Source: CAZSAL01 sp964604825
GTDB taxonomy: Bacteria > Elusimicrobiota > Elusimicrobia > 2-01-FULL-59-12
NCBI GenBank assembly: GCA_964604825.1
Contig: CAZSAL010000015.1
Span: 1-51,812, forward strand
Length of the DNA stretch: 51,812 nt
Direction of reading: 5' to 3'
Shown: positions 15,658-24,509 of the stretch, in pieces
Layout of the letters: each line of letters starts with the position of its first letter
Numbering within the stretch: the stretch's first letter is position 1
Made by a program: the position numbers and the translations under genes
The notes under the pieces: model-generated
The model's database searches: none
Seen by the model: only the letters and a program-made list of their open reading frames with translations
Told to the model about the DNA's origin: nothing

Positions 15658-16973
15658 TTGGTCAGCTGCTCCTTCAAAGCCTGGACTTCCTGCGCAATCT
15701 CTGCGGGTGTTTTTTCGCCCGTAAGTATGGATTGAATGCCTCTATCGAATCTTTCAACGACAATTGGATCCTCTACTACGGGCCATTCGGAAGGGTGGGT
15801 CGTGGAGTCCATTCCCGCGGCAAAGCCAGCCAGCAGCGGAGGAAGATCATTCATGCTGTTCCGGTTGGAGGGAAGATTCATTGTTTCCCGGGAAAGAACA
15901 GCCTGCTGGGCGGGGCTCGTAAGCCATTTCAAATAATCCAGCGCTTCCTTCTTGTAGGGAGAAGCGGCATTAATAACGAAAGACGAACCCGCTCCTCCCC
16001 AGATTTTCATGGGATACCTGCTGGAAATGCTCGGCGGAAGCATGACGCCGTATGACAGATCGGGATTCATTCCTTTATATACGTTCACGCACCAGGAGCC
16101 GTTAAAAGCAAAAGCGGCGTTGTTGTTGGCGAAAGTCTGTTCGGCGGTCTTATTGACCATGGTAACTACTCCGGGCACCAGCAGCCCTTCCCTGCGCATG
16201 GCGTCGAATATTTCCAGAACCTTTATCCAGCCCGGGTCGGTGTAAGGCACCTTGCCGCGGAAGGTGTCTAGAACCTTTTGTTCTCCCATGATGTTAAAGG
16301 CATAGTTGCTGGCGAAACAGTCGATCATCCAGGTTTCCCCCCAGCCGCTTACGAATCCGGGTTTTCCCGCAGCCGCAAGTTTGTGCCATGCATCGATGAA
16401 CTCTTCCCACGTCTTAGGGGGTTCCTCAGGATTTAATCCCGCCTGTTTGAAAATTTCTTTATTGTAAAGCATCTGGATATTGGTCACGTCAATGGGGATG
16501 CCGTAGGTGCCCGGAGAGACTTTATATTGGTTCCCCTCATTGAAGGTGGTGGTGGCCAGAGCCTTGGGAAAAAATTGTTTCCTCCAGTGGCCGTCATCGG
16601 CATCGAGCGCCGCAGAGATGTCGCTCACATGCCCGGACACAATGAACGATGCCAGGTCGCGCGTTTCTCCCAGCACTCCGAAAATATCAGGAAGGGTGTT
16701 TGTCTGCGCCGCCGCCCTGACCTTGTACTGGTAGGCTTTGGAAGGAGCGTAAAGTTCCAGATGGATTTTAACGCGGCTATGCTTTTCGCGCTCGTATTGT
16801 TCCGTAAGGTTTTGGAGGGTTTCTTCCCGGTCGGTCATCCAGTGCCAAAGAAGCAGGGATGGTTTTGAAGAGACATTTACCGCAGGATTACGGCGGCAGC
16901 TTGTCACAACTAAAGCGCTGATGAGGCAAACAGACAGGTACGCAATAATTATTTTAGGGGCGGGGGTTATCAC
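15654..16973 (-). CDS. Extracellular sugar-binding lipoprotein of ABC importer
   Basis: This is a 439-residue family 1 solute-binding protein. Its N-terminal hydrophobic stretch ends in the lipobox-like VVTSC, so it is probably lipid-anchored. The mature protein has family features: LLLWHWMTDREE, TLPDIFGV, GIPIDVTNIQMLYNKEIF, PKTWEEFIDAWHKL, and NAAFAFNGSW near the hinge. It captures a sugar or oligosaccharide and delivers it to the two permeases translated immediately after it. The substrate is probably a product of the nearby glycoside hydrolase; this is inference from position only. Confidence 0.9.
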   Translation of the reverse strand: MITPAPKIIIAYLSVCLISALVVTSCRRNPAVNVSSKPSLLLWHWMTDREETLQNLTEQYEREKHSRVKIHLELYAPSKAYQYKVRAAAQTNTLPDIFGVLGETRDLASFIVSGHVSDISAALDADDGHWRKQFFPKALATTTFNEGNQYKVSPGTYGIPIDVTNIQMLYNKEIFKQAGLNPEEPPKTWEEFIDAWHKLAAAGKPGFVSGWGETWMIDCFASNYAFNIMGEQKVLDTFRGKVPYTDPGWIKVLEIFDAMRREGLLVPGVVTMVNKTAEQTFANNNAAFAFNGSWCVNVYKGMNPDLSYGVMLPPSISSRYPMKIWGGAGSSFVINAASPYKKEALDYLKWLTSPAQQAVLSRETMNLPSNRNSMNDLPPLLAGFAAGMDSTTHPSEWPVVEDPIVVERFDRGIQSILTGEKTPAEIAQEVQALKEQLTK

Positions 16974-17001
16974 GACATCTGATTATATCAACAAAGATAT
17001 G

Positions 17002-18459
17002 TCAGCCTGCGGTACCGCGTCTTTTTTCCAACTCGATACGAATCTGATGCGCCTTCTCCTGAGTCAGATCATAGGATGAAACGGCAATAATCGCCAGGAC
17101 ATAGGCGAGAATCGGAAGGCCGATTTCATAAGCGCGCATGAGGAAAAGCGTATGCGGGGACTGACGGCCACCCAATTCCTGCAGGAAACCGGTCCAGTTG
17201 AGAAGGTGCCCGGATATAGCCAGAGCCAGAGCCATTCCCAGTTTGACCATCCACCAGAATATCGCGCCAAAGGTCCCTTCGCGGCGATGCCCGTTTTCAA
17301 GCTCGTCCTGATCGCAGACATCCGCAATCATCGCGCCGACCGTAGTGAACAAGCCTCCGAGTCCGAAGGCTATGAACGGCGCGGGGATAAACAGCAGGAG
17401 GGGCGCCCCCGGTTTGTAGCAGAACCATTTAAGCGCATAGCCGAAAATGGCAATTATCGTTGAAATGATGAACGCCATTTTTTTGCCGACCCTGGAAGCA
17501 AGCCAGGTGATAAAGAAAATAACGCAGAATGTGGCGACGGAGATAAAGCTTCCAAACCAGCCTATGTATTGCGACCCCATTTGCTGATCGCCGCCAAACA
17601 CGTAGTAGATGATGTTGTAAGGACCAAGTCCGGCAATCATCTGAAACCCGTTGAAAATACAGAATGTGGCCAGGCTCAGCACCAGGAACCGGCGGTTCAG
17701 AAGAGTGATGCCGAAGCCTTTAAAAAACCCGGCGACGTGTTTGAGCAGCCCGCCTAAAAATTCCGACGTAGATTTCTGTTCTTTTTTCTCTTCGGTCTGG
17801 GCTATGGAATAGAATGGTTCCCTGCAGAAAATTCCCGGCAGTATTCCGACGACTGCCACGAAAATTCCCACGACGATAGCCAGGCCGCGGGCCCCCTCCA
17901 CGTTGTTGCGGAAAAGATGTTTGTTTTCCATGATGGCGTAAAACCAGGGAACCGCCATCCAGGCGATTTGACCAATGAAATTGCTGACGCCCTGAAGCCG
18001 TGTGCGTTCATGATAATCCGCCGTTAATTCATAGCCCAGTCCGATAAAAGGCGCGGCATAAATCGTATAGGCGATGTAAAAAAGGTTTGTCCCGATAAGA
18101 AAGAACCAGAAATAGAAGTTCTGGCTGTGGCGGGCGGGCAGCTGCCACATCAATGCAAAGACAAGGCCCGATATCAAAGCGCCGACAACGATAAACGGTC
18201 TCCGGCGGCCCCACCTTGAGCGCGTGTGATCGGACACGTAACCCATAACGGGATCGAGAAGGGCATCCGTAAATTTGGAACAGGCAAGGATCATCCCGAT
18301 TTTTCCGGGATCCATTCCCAGGCCTAGATTGAGAACGATTACCATGCAGCCCAGCGCCGCAGCCAGCATGTTATTGGCAAGAGACCCCAGACCGTAAATT
18401 ATTTTCTGAAATGTAGGAATGCGATCCTGCGGAAGAATGGCTGTCTGCTGTGAGCTCAT
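17002..18459 (-). CDS. GPH-family sugar:cation symporter (MFS)
   Basis: This has 485 residues from ATG 18459, which is preceded by AAGGAAAGGGA; an upstream TTG at 18489 is less likely. About 12 membrane segments are seen. The glycoside-pentoside-hexuronide signature appears as SKFTDALLDPVMGYVSDHTR (67-86), with GRRRPFIVVGAL just after it. Members take up melibiose, xylosides or glucuronides with cations. The gene lies 28 bases upstream of the sugar-binding protein gene, so two unrelated sugar import routes share an operon. It is divergent from the glycoside hydrolase across a 130-base gap. Confidence 0.9.
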   Translation of the reverse strand: MSSQQTAILPQDRIPTFQKIIYGLGSLANNMLAAALGCMVIVLNLGLGMDPGKIGMILACSKFTDALLDPVMGYVSDHTRSRWGRRRPFIVVGALISGLVFALMWQLPARHSQNFYFWFFLIGTNLFYIAYTIYAAPFIGLGYELTADYHERTRLQGVSNFIGQIAWMAVPWFYAIMENKHLFRNNVEGARGLAIVVGIFVAVVGILPGIFCREPFYSIAQTEEKKEQKSTSEFLGGLLKHVAGFFKGFGITLLNRRFLVLSLATFCIFNGFQMIAGLGPYNIIYYVFGGDQQMGSQYIGWFGSFISVATFCVIFFITWLASRVGKKMAFIISTIIAIFGYALKWFCYKPGAPLLLFIPAPFIAFGLGGLFTTVGAMIADVCDQDELENGHRREGTFGAIFWWMVKLGMALALAISGHLLNWTGFLQELGGRQSPHTLFLMRAYEIGLPILAYVLAIIAVSSYDLTQEKAHQIRIELEKRRGTAG

Positions 18460-18589
18460 GCGGGTCCCTTTCCTTCTGACAATTAGCAAAAATCAAACCC
18501 GCCCGACACTGATCAGGCGAGTCTGACTCCCTGAAAAACTTGTCCGCATCAAATCATAATGGCTGTTATTTTGTCAACAAACCTGAAAT

Positions 18590-20632
18590 ATGCTGAAATA
18601 TATATCCTTGATGAAAAGTTGTTCAATCCTATTCGATCCCCGTCGTATTCTGCGTACGGTTTCCCTGATGGCCATGGTCGTCTGGACGCCCGTATTTCTG
18701 CTGGCTGGTAAAAAACCGGACAAATGGCACGCGGTCAATCGCGACGAATGCGTACCCAGCAGCGATACTCTTACCCTTTTTGCGCCTGGCATAAAAGGTC
18801 CCATTCCTTACGATAAGTTCGGGAGCTTTGATGAAGTCGGAACCCCCCGCTTCCATTACCTTATTAAAGACCGTCCCGGTCTGGTGCGCGCGGCAGGGGA
18901 AGGCATTTATCCCAACGCTGATGTGTTCAAGGATCCCCGGTACCTCGCCTTAAGAAAGGAAGGTAAGCTCCGCGGCAGTCAATGGATGTTCACCGATACT
19001 CCGGGCGCGGCGCTTAATTTTTACCGCTGGGCCACTGCCGCCGAAGATCCCGGTATTAAACAGTTTTATTCCGCGGTCATGTTTGAACGGCTGGGGATGA
19101 TCGAAGAGGCGGTCAAAGGCTTTTACGCCGTTGCCGTCCATTTTCCGAAGACGGTTTCCTATACATATTTCAACACGCCGTGGTATGTGTCCTGCGCCGC
19201 TCTTGACCGCATGGAACAGCTTCTCCGCCGTCATCCAAAAATCAAAATGCACTGGATACCGGGAAGCATCAACGTGGAAGGCAAATACTCCAACCGGCCT
19301 AACGGCAGGTTCATTTCCATTGATCCCGGACAGTTGTTAAAGGGGCGGGCGCGCAAGAATGCCGATACCGTTGATCTTTCCAGGGTCGCGGTTGTGAAGA
19401 CTGTTGGCGGGCCGAAGGTGCAGCTGAAAAAATACGCCAACGGGCACTGGCAGCTTTTTGTAGACGGTAAGCCGTTTACCGTCAAGGCCATCGACTATTC
19501 GCTGACTCCAATCGGTCTGAGCCCCGACCGCGGCACCTGGAATGTGTCCCGTGACTGGCAGCTTGTGGACACGAACAAAAATGGACTGCATGACGGGTTT
19601 TTCGAATCTTATATTGACCGCAAGGGCACAGGTGTAAGAGAACCTGATGAGCCTGTAATTGGAGACGCCAGACTGATGAAGGATATGGGTGTAAATACTC
19701 TCCGCGCTTATCATCATCTTTATAACAAGGAGTTGTTCCGCCGTCTCTACAAGGAATATGGTTTTTATGTTCTCGCCGGAGACATCCTGGGCGGCTACGC
19801 CGTCGACAGCGGGGCAAAGTGGGACGACGGCACCGACTACCGCAACCCGGAACAACAGCAGAAAATGCTTGATTCCCTGCGCGCGATGGTCGAGTCATAT
19901 AAGGACGAGCCTTACATCCTGATGTGGGTGCTGGGTAACGAAAACGTTTACGGCGTCGGCAATAATTCCGGGAAGGAACCGGAAGTTTTCTACGCGTTTG
20001 TGGACCGGGCGGCGCAGATGATTCATCAAATCGATCCTTCGCGGCCCGTCGTGCTCGCCAACGGCGATCTGCAGTACCTCGATATCATCAAGGCAAAATG
20101 TCCGAACATCGATGTGATGGGCGCGAACGTTTATCGCGGGGAACAGGGATTCGGGCGGCACTTCTTCCTCGACGTGCGCAATGCGATGGATAGGCCCGTG
20201 CTTATTACGGAATTTGGAGCGCCCGCATGGGCGGAAGGATACTCGACTGAGGAGGCGGAAGCCTATCAGGCAATGTATCTGGCGAACAACTGGGAAGACA
20301 TCACCGCGCATATGGCCGGGCGCGGCGTAGGAAACGCTCTGGGTGGAGTTCTTTTTGAATTTATCGATGAATGGTGGAAGGCCAACAGCGATCTTCCCCT
20401 GAAAGTGCAGCAGGAAAGAGCCGAGTGGTATGCCCCCAGATCGGCAATTTATAAGAATCTGCAGCCGGACACGCACGAGACGGTACCGCAATTCGGCGGC
20501 CCTTATCTGGACGGCTGGAGTTATGAGGAATGGTTTGGTGTTGTCAGCCAGGGATCCGGCAAAGGCAGTCCCTTCGCCCGGACTCTGCGCCCCGCCTACT
20601 TCCGGATGAAAGAAATCTGGAACCACGAGTAA
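18590..20632 (+). CDS. Glycoside hydrolase with GH2/GH5-like TIM barrel
   Basis: This 680-residue protein is the only clear plus-strand gene. The N-terminal hydrophobic stretch (TVSLMAMVVWTPVFLLAG) suggests export. Residues about 120-230 look helical and TPR-like. From about 285 on it resembles clan A hydrolases: GHWQLFVDGKPFTVKAIDYS, DMGVNTLRAYHH, general acid region MWVLGNEN, and nucleophile region LITEFGAP. A DTNKNGLHD loop may bind calcium. It probably degrades a beta-linked glycan; the sugar is unknown. No Shine-Dalgarno is clear at ATG 18590, and the later ATG at MKSCSILF is possible. It converges on the cca gene with 27 bases between the stops. Confidence 0.85.
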   Translation: MLKYISLMKSCSILFDPRRILRTVSLMAMVVWTPVFLLAGKKPDKWHAVNRDECVPSSDTLTLFAPGIKGPIPYDKFGSFDEVGTPRFHYLIKDRPGLVRAAGEGIYPNADVFKDPRYLALRKEGKLRGSQWMFTDTPGAALNFYRWATAAEDPGIKQFYSAVMFERLGMIEEAVKGFYAVAVHFPKTVSYTYFNTPWYVSCAALDRMEQLLRRHPKIKMHWIPGSINVEGKYSNRPNGRFISIDPGQLLKGRARKNADTVDLSRVAVVKTVGGPKVQLKKYANGHWQLFVDGKPFTVKAIDYSLTPIGLSPDRGTWNVSRDWQLVDTNKNGLHDGFFESYIDRKGTGVREPDEPVIGDARLMKDMGVNTLRAYHHLYNKELFRRLYKEYGFYVLAGDILGGYAVDSGAKWDDGTDYRNPEQQQKMLDSLRAMVESYKDEPYILMWVLGNENVYGVGNNSGKEPEVFYAFVDRAAQMIHQIDPSRPVVLANGDLQYLDIIKAKCPNIDVMGANVYRGEQGFGRHFFLDVRNAMDRPVLITEFGAPAWAEGYSTEEAEAYQAMYLANNWEDITAHMAGRGVGNALGGVLFEFIDEWWKANSDLPLKVQQERAEWYAPRSAIYKNLQPDTHETVPQFGGPYLDGWSYEEWFGVVSQGSGKGSPFARTLRPAYFRMKEIWNHE

Positions 20633-20659
20633 CCAAACAACAGTTCAAGGCTCAATAGT

Positions 20660-22195
20660 TCAAGGTTGCTGGCGCAGTTTTTTGCGGACGAAAGCCAGCG
20701 CTTCCGATATTGAATGGATGCGGCTCTCGGACTGGGCATCCTGCACCGCTTCCAACAGACGGCCTATGAGAGGGCCCGGCTTCAGCCGGAGTTTTTTCAT
20801 CAGGATGTGACCGTCGATTATCTTTGGCGGCAGCACTTTTTCCCGGCGCAGGTAATAGCTCTCCAGCAGCCTGCGGCAGGCGATTTCTACAGGATCAACG
20901 CCTTTTCCCCTTTTCGCTTTCGCCAGGTAGGTGTAGTGATCGGCAAGCGATATCAGGAGCATCCCGGCGGTATCTCCTCCGAGATCGCGCAGATAATGTG
21001 CGATTGCCTTGTCCGTGAGTCTGGGTGCGGCGGCGAGATTTCCGAGCCGCATATGGTTCTGAACCCACAAACCGACCAGCGCCGATTCCTGCCGGCTGAA
21101 GCGCAGTTGCGCGGTCATTTTGCGCGCGAGGCCGGCGCCGACATGTTCATGACCGAAAAAACGAAGCCGCCGGTGAATTACTTCCGCCGCCGCCGGTTTT
21201 CCCACATCGTGCAGCAGCGCGCCGAGCTTTAAGATTGCCGGACGGGGAAAGCCGCCTACCGGCATTGAGAGATAACCGCGCACGCTTTCCTGAACGGTTT
21301 TATCGCTTACGAAGTCAAGGCGCGGGTTTTCGTGAGTGTCTGCAATCCGTTCTATAAGCCATTCAAGATTTTCTACCGTCTGCAGCACATGCTTTACCAC
21401 GCCGCCGCGTCCATAGTAGGTCAGCCCAACCCGCCGCGCGGCTTCAAGCTCAGGGAAAATCCGCGTCAGCAACCCGCAGGAATCCATTTCAAGCAGCGCT
21501 TTTCCGGCACGAGGCTGGCTGAGCAATCGAAGCATTTCTTCCCGCACTCGTTCCCGTGCCACGCGCGAAATTTCTGATCCCTGACGCGCGATTATCCGGC
21601 GCGTGCGCGCTTCAATCGTCCAGTTAAATTGAGCGGCAAAACGAAATGCCCTCACAAGGCGAAGCGGATCCGACTTAAAGCAGCCGGGAGTTACGGCGCG
21701 GATCATCCCCTTTTTAATGTCGCGCTGCCCGTGGAAAGGGTCAAAGATTTTGTCTTTCATGCCCTCCCCCCTTGTGGGGGAGGGCGAGGGTGGGGGGATG
21801 GCTGTGGCGGTTGTCACCCCCATCCCAGCCTTCCCCCATCTAGGGGGAAGGGGTTCTTGAGGTAAATCAGTGAGGCGCAGGGCCATGGCGTTAACGGTAA
21901 AATCCCGCCGGGAAAGATCGTTTTCGATGGTCTTCCCCTGGAGTTCCGCGAAATCCAGTTTGATATTCCCTGTAAGAACGCGATAGATGCGGTTTTCTTC
22001 GTCGAGAATTATCAGGCGGCCGCGCAGGGCTCGTGAGACTGCGCGGGCTAATTTTTCGGCGTGCCGTGAAACAAAATCCCAGTCTTCGCAATTCCGGTTC
22101 AGCAGCATGTCTCGCACCGGCCCGCCCACAATATAGAGCGGCATGCCGAAACGCCGGCCTTTATCCAGAAGGATGTTTTTTATTCGCAGGTTCAT
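20660..22195 (-). CDS. cca: CCA-adding tRNA nucleotidyltransferase with HD domain, carrying a translated repeat
   Basis: This 511-residue enzyme adds or repairs the 3' CCA of tRNAs. It shows VGGPVRD (24-30), the metal-binding EDWDF, DFTVNAMAL, the neck/fingers region, and an HD domain with LLHDVGKP. About 30 residues (116-145) between the nucleotidyltransferase core motifs are encoded by a palindromic repeat at 21762-21851 and spell a low-complexity Pro/Gly-rich segment (PSPSPTRGEG). The frame is intact, so the protein may tolerate the insert as a surface loop. Relevance: the tRNA gene in this window has no encoded CCA. Confidence 0.93.
   Translation of the reverse strand: MNLRIKNILLDKGRRFGMPLYIVGGPVRDMLLNRNCEDWDFVSRHAEKLARAVSRALRGRLIILDEENRIYRVLTGNIKLDFAELQGKTIENDLSRRDFTVNAMALRLTDLPQEPLPPRWGKAGMGVTTATAIPPPSPSPTRGEGMKDKIFDPFHGQRDIKKGMIRAVTPGCFKSDPLRLVRAFRFAAQFNWTIEARTRRIIARQGSEISRVARERVREEMLRLLSQPRAGKALLEMDSCGLLTRIFPELEAARRVGLTYYGRGGVVKHVLQTVENLEWLIERIADTHENPRLDFVSDKTVQESVRGYLSMPVGGFPRPAILKLGALLHDVGKPAAAEVIHRRLRFFGHEHVGAGLARKMTAQLRFSRQESALVGLWVQNHMRLGNLAAAPRLTDKAIAHYLRDLGGDTAGMLLISLADHYTYLAKAKRGKGVDPVEIACRRLLESYYLRREKVLPPKIIDGHILMKKLRLKPGPLIGRLLEAVQDAQSESRIHSISEALAFVRKKLRQQP
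21762..21851. repeat. Palindromic element inserted in frame in cca
   Basis: It contains two 9-bp-arm hairpins, CCCTCCCCC/GGGGGAGGG (21762-21784) and CCTTCCCCC/GGGGGAAGG (21829-21851), with a further inverted pair GGTGGGGG/CCCCCATCC between them. Its length is 90 bases, exactly 30 codons, so the frame is kept. Confidence 0.88.
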
Positions 22196-22221
22196 ATTAA
22201 TTTTCGTCTGTGGAGCGTATT

Positions 22222-23751
22222 CTACCGCAGTTCGCTGCGAAGCGCACGCTTCAGGACTTTGCCTATGGCGTTTTTGGGAAGTTCTTTTCGGATTTCCAGA
22301 TCACGCGGGCATTTGTAGGACGCGAGCCTGCCGCGGCAAAGCTTCAACAGTACGGCCTTGTCAACGTTATGTCCTTCCTTAAGTGTGACGAAGGCTCTTA
22401 TCAGTTCGTCTCCGGTCTCGTCCGGGATGCCGATCACGGCGGCGTCCGCCACAGCCGGATGGGTAAGAAGAACGTCTTCAACCTCACGGGGATAAACGTT
22501 CAGGCCTTTGACGATAATCAGGTCCTTCTTGCGGTCGGAAATATACACATAGCCCTCGGCATCCATGTAGCCCAGATCGCCGGTGCGCAGCCAGTGTCGG
22601 GAGCTGTCAAGGAACGCTTCGCGGTTAGCCTCTTCCTGGTGATAGTATCCCTTCATGACGTTTTCGCCCCGCACGCATAGTTCGCCCACTTCTCCGGCGG
22701 ACACTTCCTTGTCATCCGTGCCGACGATTTTCAGGCCGATTCCGGGAAGCGCCCGGCCGATCGATCCTGTGATGCGTTTTTCCTGCGGATTGAGCGTCAC
22801 AACGGGACTGGCCTCGGTCAAGCCGTATCCCTCCATCAGCGGGATGCCGAATTTCTTTTCAAATTTATGGTGCACCGCGGGCGGCAGCGCCGCGGCCCCG
22901 GAGATACAGAAGCGTATGGGATTGATTAATCTGAGCGGCCACCAGAACGGCACGCGGAGCAGCGCCGAGTAGATCGGCGGGACGGCCACGAAGATCGATA
23001 CCCGCCGCCGCAGCACGTTTTTGATAACGTTATCAAAAGGCTGGATCGACTCGATGATCACCGTGCTGCCTCCGAGAAAGAGCGGCAGCACCACGCAGAC
23101 GGTCCAGGAGAATGAATGAAACATCGGCAGCAGGCAAAGGAAAATATCACGACGGCTCAGTTTCACCATGCCGCAGCATTGCTCGGCGTTGGCGATAAGG
23201 TTACGGTGGGTTAAAGGCGTGCCTTTGGGACTGCCGGTTGTGCCCGAGGTGTATATGAGCATGGCGATCGCATGAGAATCTGTGGCGCGGGGCAAATCTG
23301 GAACGCGCTCGGCCGTGTCCATGAGATGGCGGTAGGAGAGCGCCTGATGAACATGGCGATCATCGCCGGAAACAATTACATCGCGGAGTTTTGGCAGCTT
23401 CTTGCGCGCTTCCAGAACGGCGGCCAGAAACGGAGGCTGCGTGATCACGCCGACAACGCCTGCATCCCCGAAAATAAAAGAAATTTCGTCCGCCTTGCAT
23501 TGAAAATTTACCGGAACGGCCCTGGCGCCAAGGCGGGCAAGCGCGAAGAATGTCACTACGAATTCTACGGAATTGCGCATGACTATCCCGAAATTGTCGC
23601 CGCTTTTAACGCCGCGGTCGCGCAGCGCCGAAGCCCAGCGTTCGATGCGGTCCTGCAGGTCCAGGTAAGTGACAATTTCTTTCTTCAAGATCAGCGCGGG
23701 AGCCCTTGGACGGGATTTCGCCTGGCGTTCGATAAGTTCGTGCAGAGTCAT
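22222..23751 (-). CDS. AMP-forming long-chain acyl-CoA ligase
   Basis: This 509-residue ANL-family enzyme activates a carboxylic acid with ATP and CoA. Motifs are the P-loop-like MLIYTSGTTGSPKGTPLTH, YGLTEASPVVTLN, WLRTGDLGYMD, DRKKDLIIVKGLNVYPRE and catalytic Lys in KNAIGKVLKRALR. The sequence is FadD-like, so a fatty acid is the likely substrate; other acids are possible. Its ATG overlaps the stop of the preceding ABC ATPase gene by four bases, tying acyl activation to the peptide uptake operon. Confidence 0.92.
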   Translation of the reverse strand: MTLHELIERQAKSRPRAPALILKKEIVTYLDLQDRIERWASALRDRGVKSGDNFGIVMRNSVEFVVTFFALARLGARAVPVNFQCKADEISFIFGDAGVVGVITQPPFLAAVLEARKKLPKLRDVIVSGDDRHVHQALSYRHLMDTAERVPDLPRATDSHAIAMLIYTSGTTGSPKGTPLTHRNLIANAEQCCGMVKLSRRDIFLCLLPMFHSFSWTVCVVLPLFLGGSTVIIESIQPFDNVIKNVLRRRVSIFVAVPPIYSALLRVPFWWPLRLINPIRFCISGAAALPPAVHHKFEKKFGIPLMEGYGLTEASPVVTLNPQEKRITGSIGRALPGIGLKIVGTDDKEVSAGEVGELCVRGENVMKGYYHQEEANREAFLDSSRHWLRTGDLGYMDAEGYVYISDRKKDLIIVKGLNVYPREVEDVLLTHPAVADAAVIGIPDETGDELIRAFVTLKEGHNVDKAVLLKLCRGRLASYKCPRDLEIRKELPKNAIGKVLKRALRSELR

Positions 23752-24506
23752 GGCAGTTTGGGTACCGCTCTTAACAGCGCCTGCGTGTACGTGTGTTTTG
23801 GTTCGGAAAGGATTTCCCGGGCCGAGCCTTCTTCAACAAGACAGCCGTTTTCAATAACTGCGACACGGTCAGCAAATTCTTCAGCCACGGCAAGATCATG
23901 CGTGATGAACAAAATCGTCAAATTATAATCGCTCTTGAGCTTTTTAAACAAACGCAGGATGTGCGATTGGATCGTAACATCAAGGGCGGATAAAGGTTCA
24001 TCCGCAATCAGAAGCTCCGGTTGCGGAGCGAGGGCGCGGGCGATGGCTATGCGCTGTCTCTGTCCGCCGGAAAACTGGAAAGGATAATGCCCGGCGGCTT
24101 CAGCTTCGAGACCGACCGTCTGTAAAAGTGCGGCTGCGGAAGAAGAGGAATGGAGCACCTCGCCCAGTTGCGTGCCTACGGAAAGTTTGGGATTGAGAGA
24201 AGCGAACGGGTCCTGAAAGATCATCTGGACGCGTTTTGCGCGTTCCCGGCGACTGTATCTTTCCAGAGACATTCCTTCCCAGATCAGATCGCCGGAATCT
24301 GCGGTAATCAGCCCGGCAAGGATCCTGGCAAAGGTTGATTTCCCGCATCCCGATCCGCCTACCAGGGCAAGAGTTTCGCCCTTCTGTATCGAGATGGAAA
24401 CATCCTTTAAAGCCTGAACCGTTCCGATCCTGCGGCGGAATATTCCGCCTTCAATCGGGAAAGTTTTGCAGATATTTCTGGCTTCAAGCAGGACCATGGG
24501 TGACAT
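23748..24506 (-). CDS. Oligopeptide/dipeptide ABC transporter ATPase (OppF/DppF-like)
   Basis: This 252-residue ABC ATPase has Walker A GGSGCGKST, signature FSGGQRQRIAIARAL, Walker B ELLIADEPLSALDV, and the switch His in ITHDLAVAEEF. The MIFQDPFASLNPK Q-loop is characteristic of Opp/Dpp ATPases. It is the second ATPase of the importer encoded from 28997 downward and starts three bases after the OppD-like gene. It is slightly shorter than typical OppF because it lacks the long C-terminal tail. Confidence 0.93.
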   Translation of the reverse strand: MSPMVLLEARNICKTFPIEGGIFRRRIGTVQALKDVSISIQKGETLALVGGSGCGKSTFARILAGLITADSGDLIWEGMSLERYSRRERAKRVQMIFQDPFASLNPKLSVGTQLGEVLHSSSSAAALLQTVGLEAEAAGHYPFQFSGGQRQRIAIARALAPQPELLIADEPLSALDVTIQSHILRLFKKLKSDYNLTILFITHDLAVAEEFADRVAVIENGCLVEEGSAREILSEPKHTYTQALLRAVPKLP

Positions 24507-24509
24507 ATA

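Noticed and set aside
20633..20659. Terminator between the convergent hydrolase and cca genes
   Set aside because: The 27 bases contain a GTTCAAGG direct repeat but no stem-loop.
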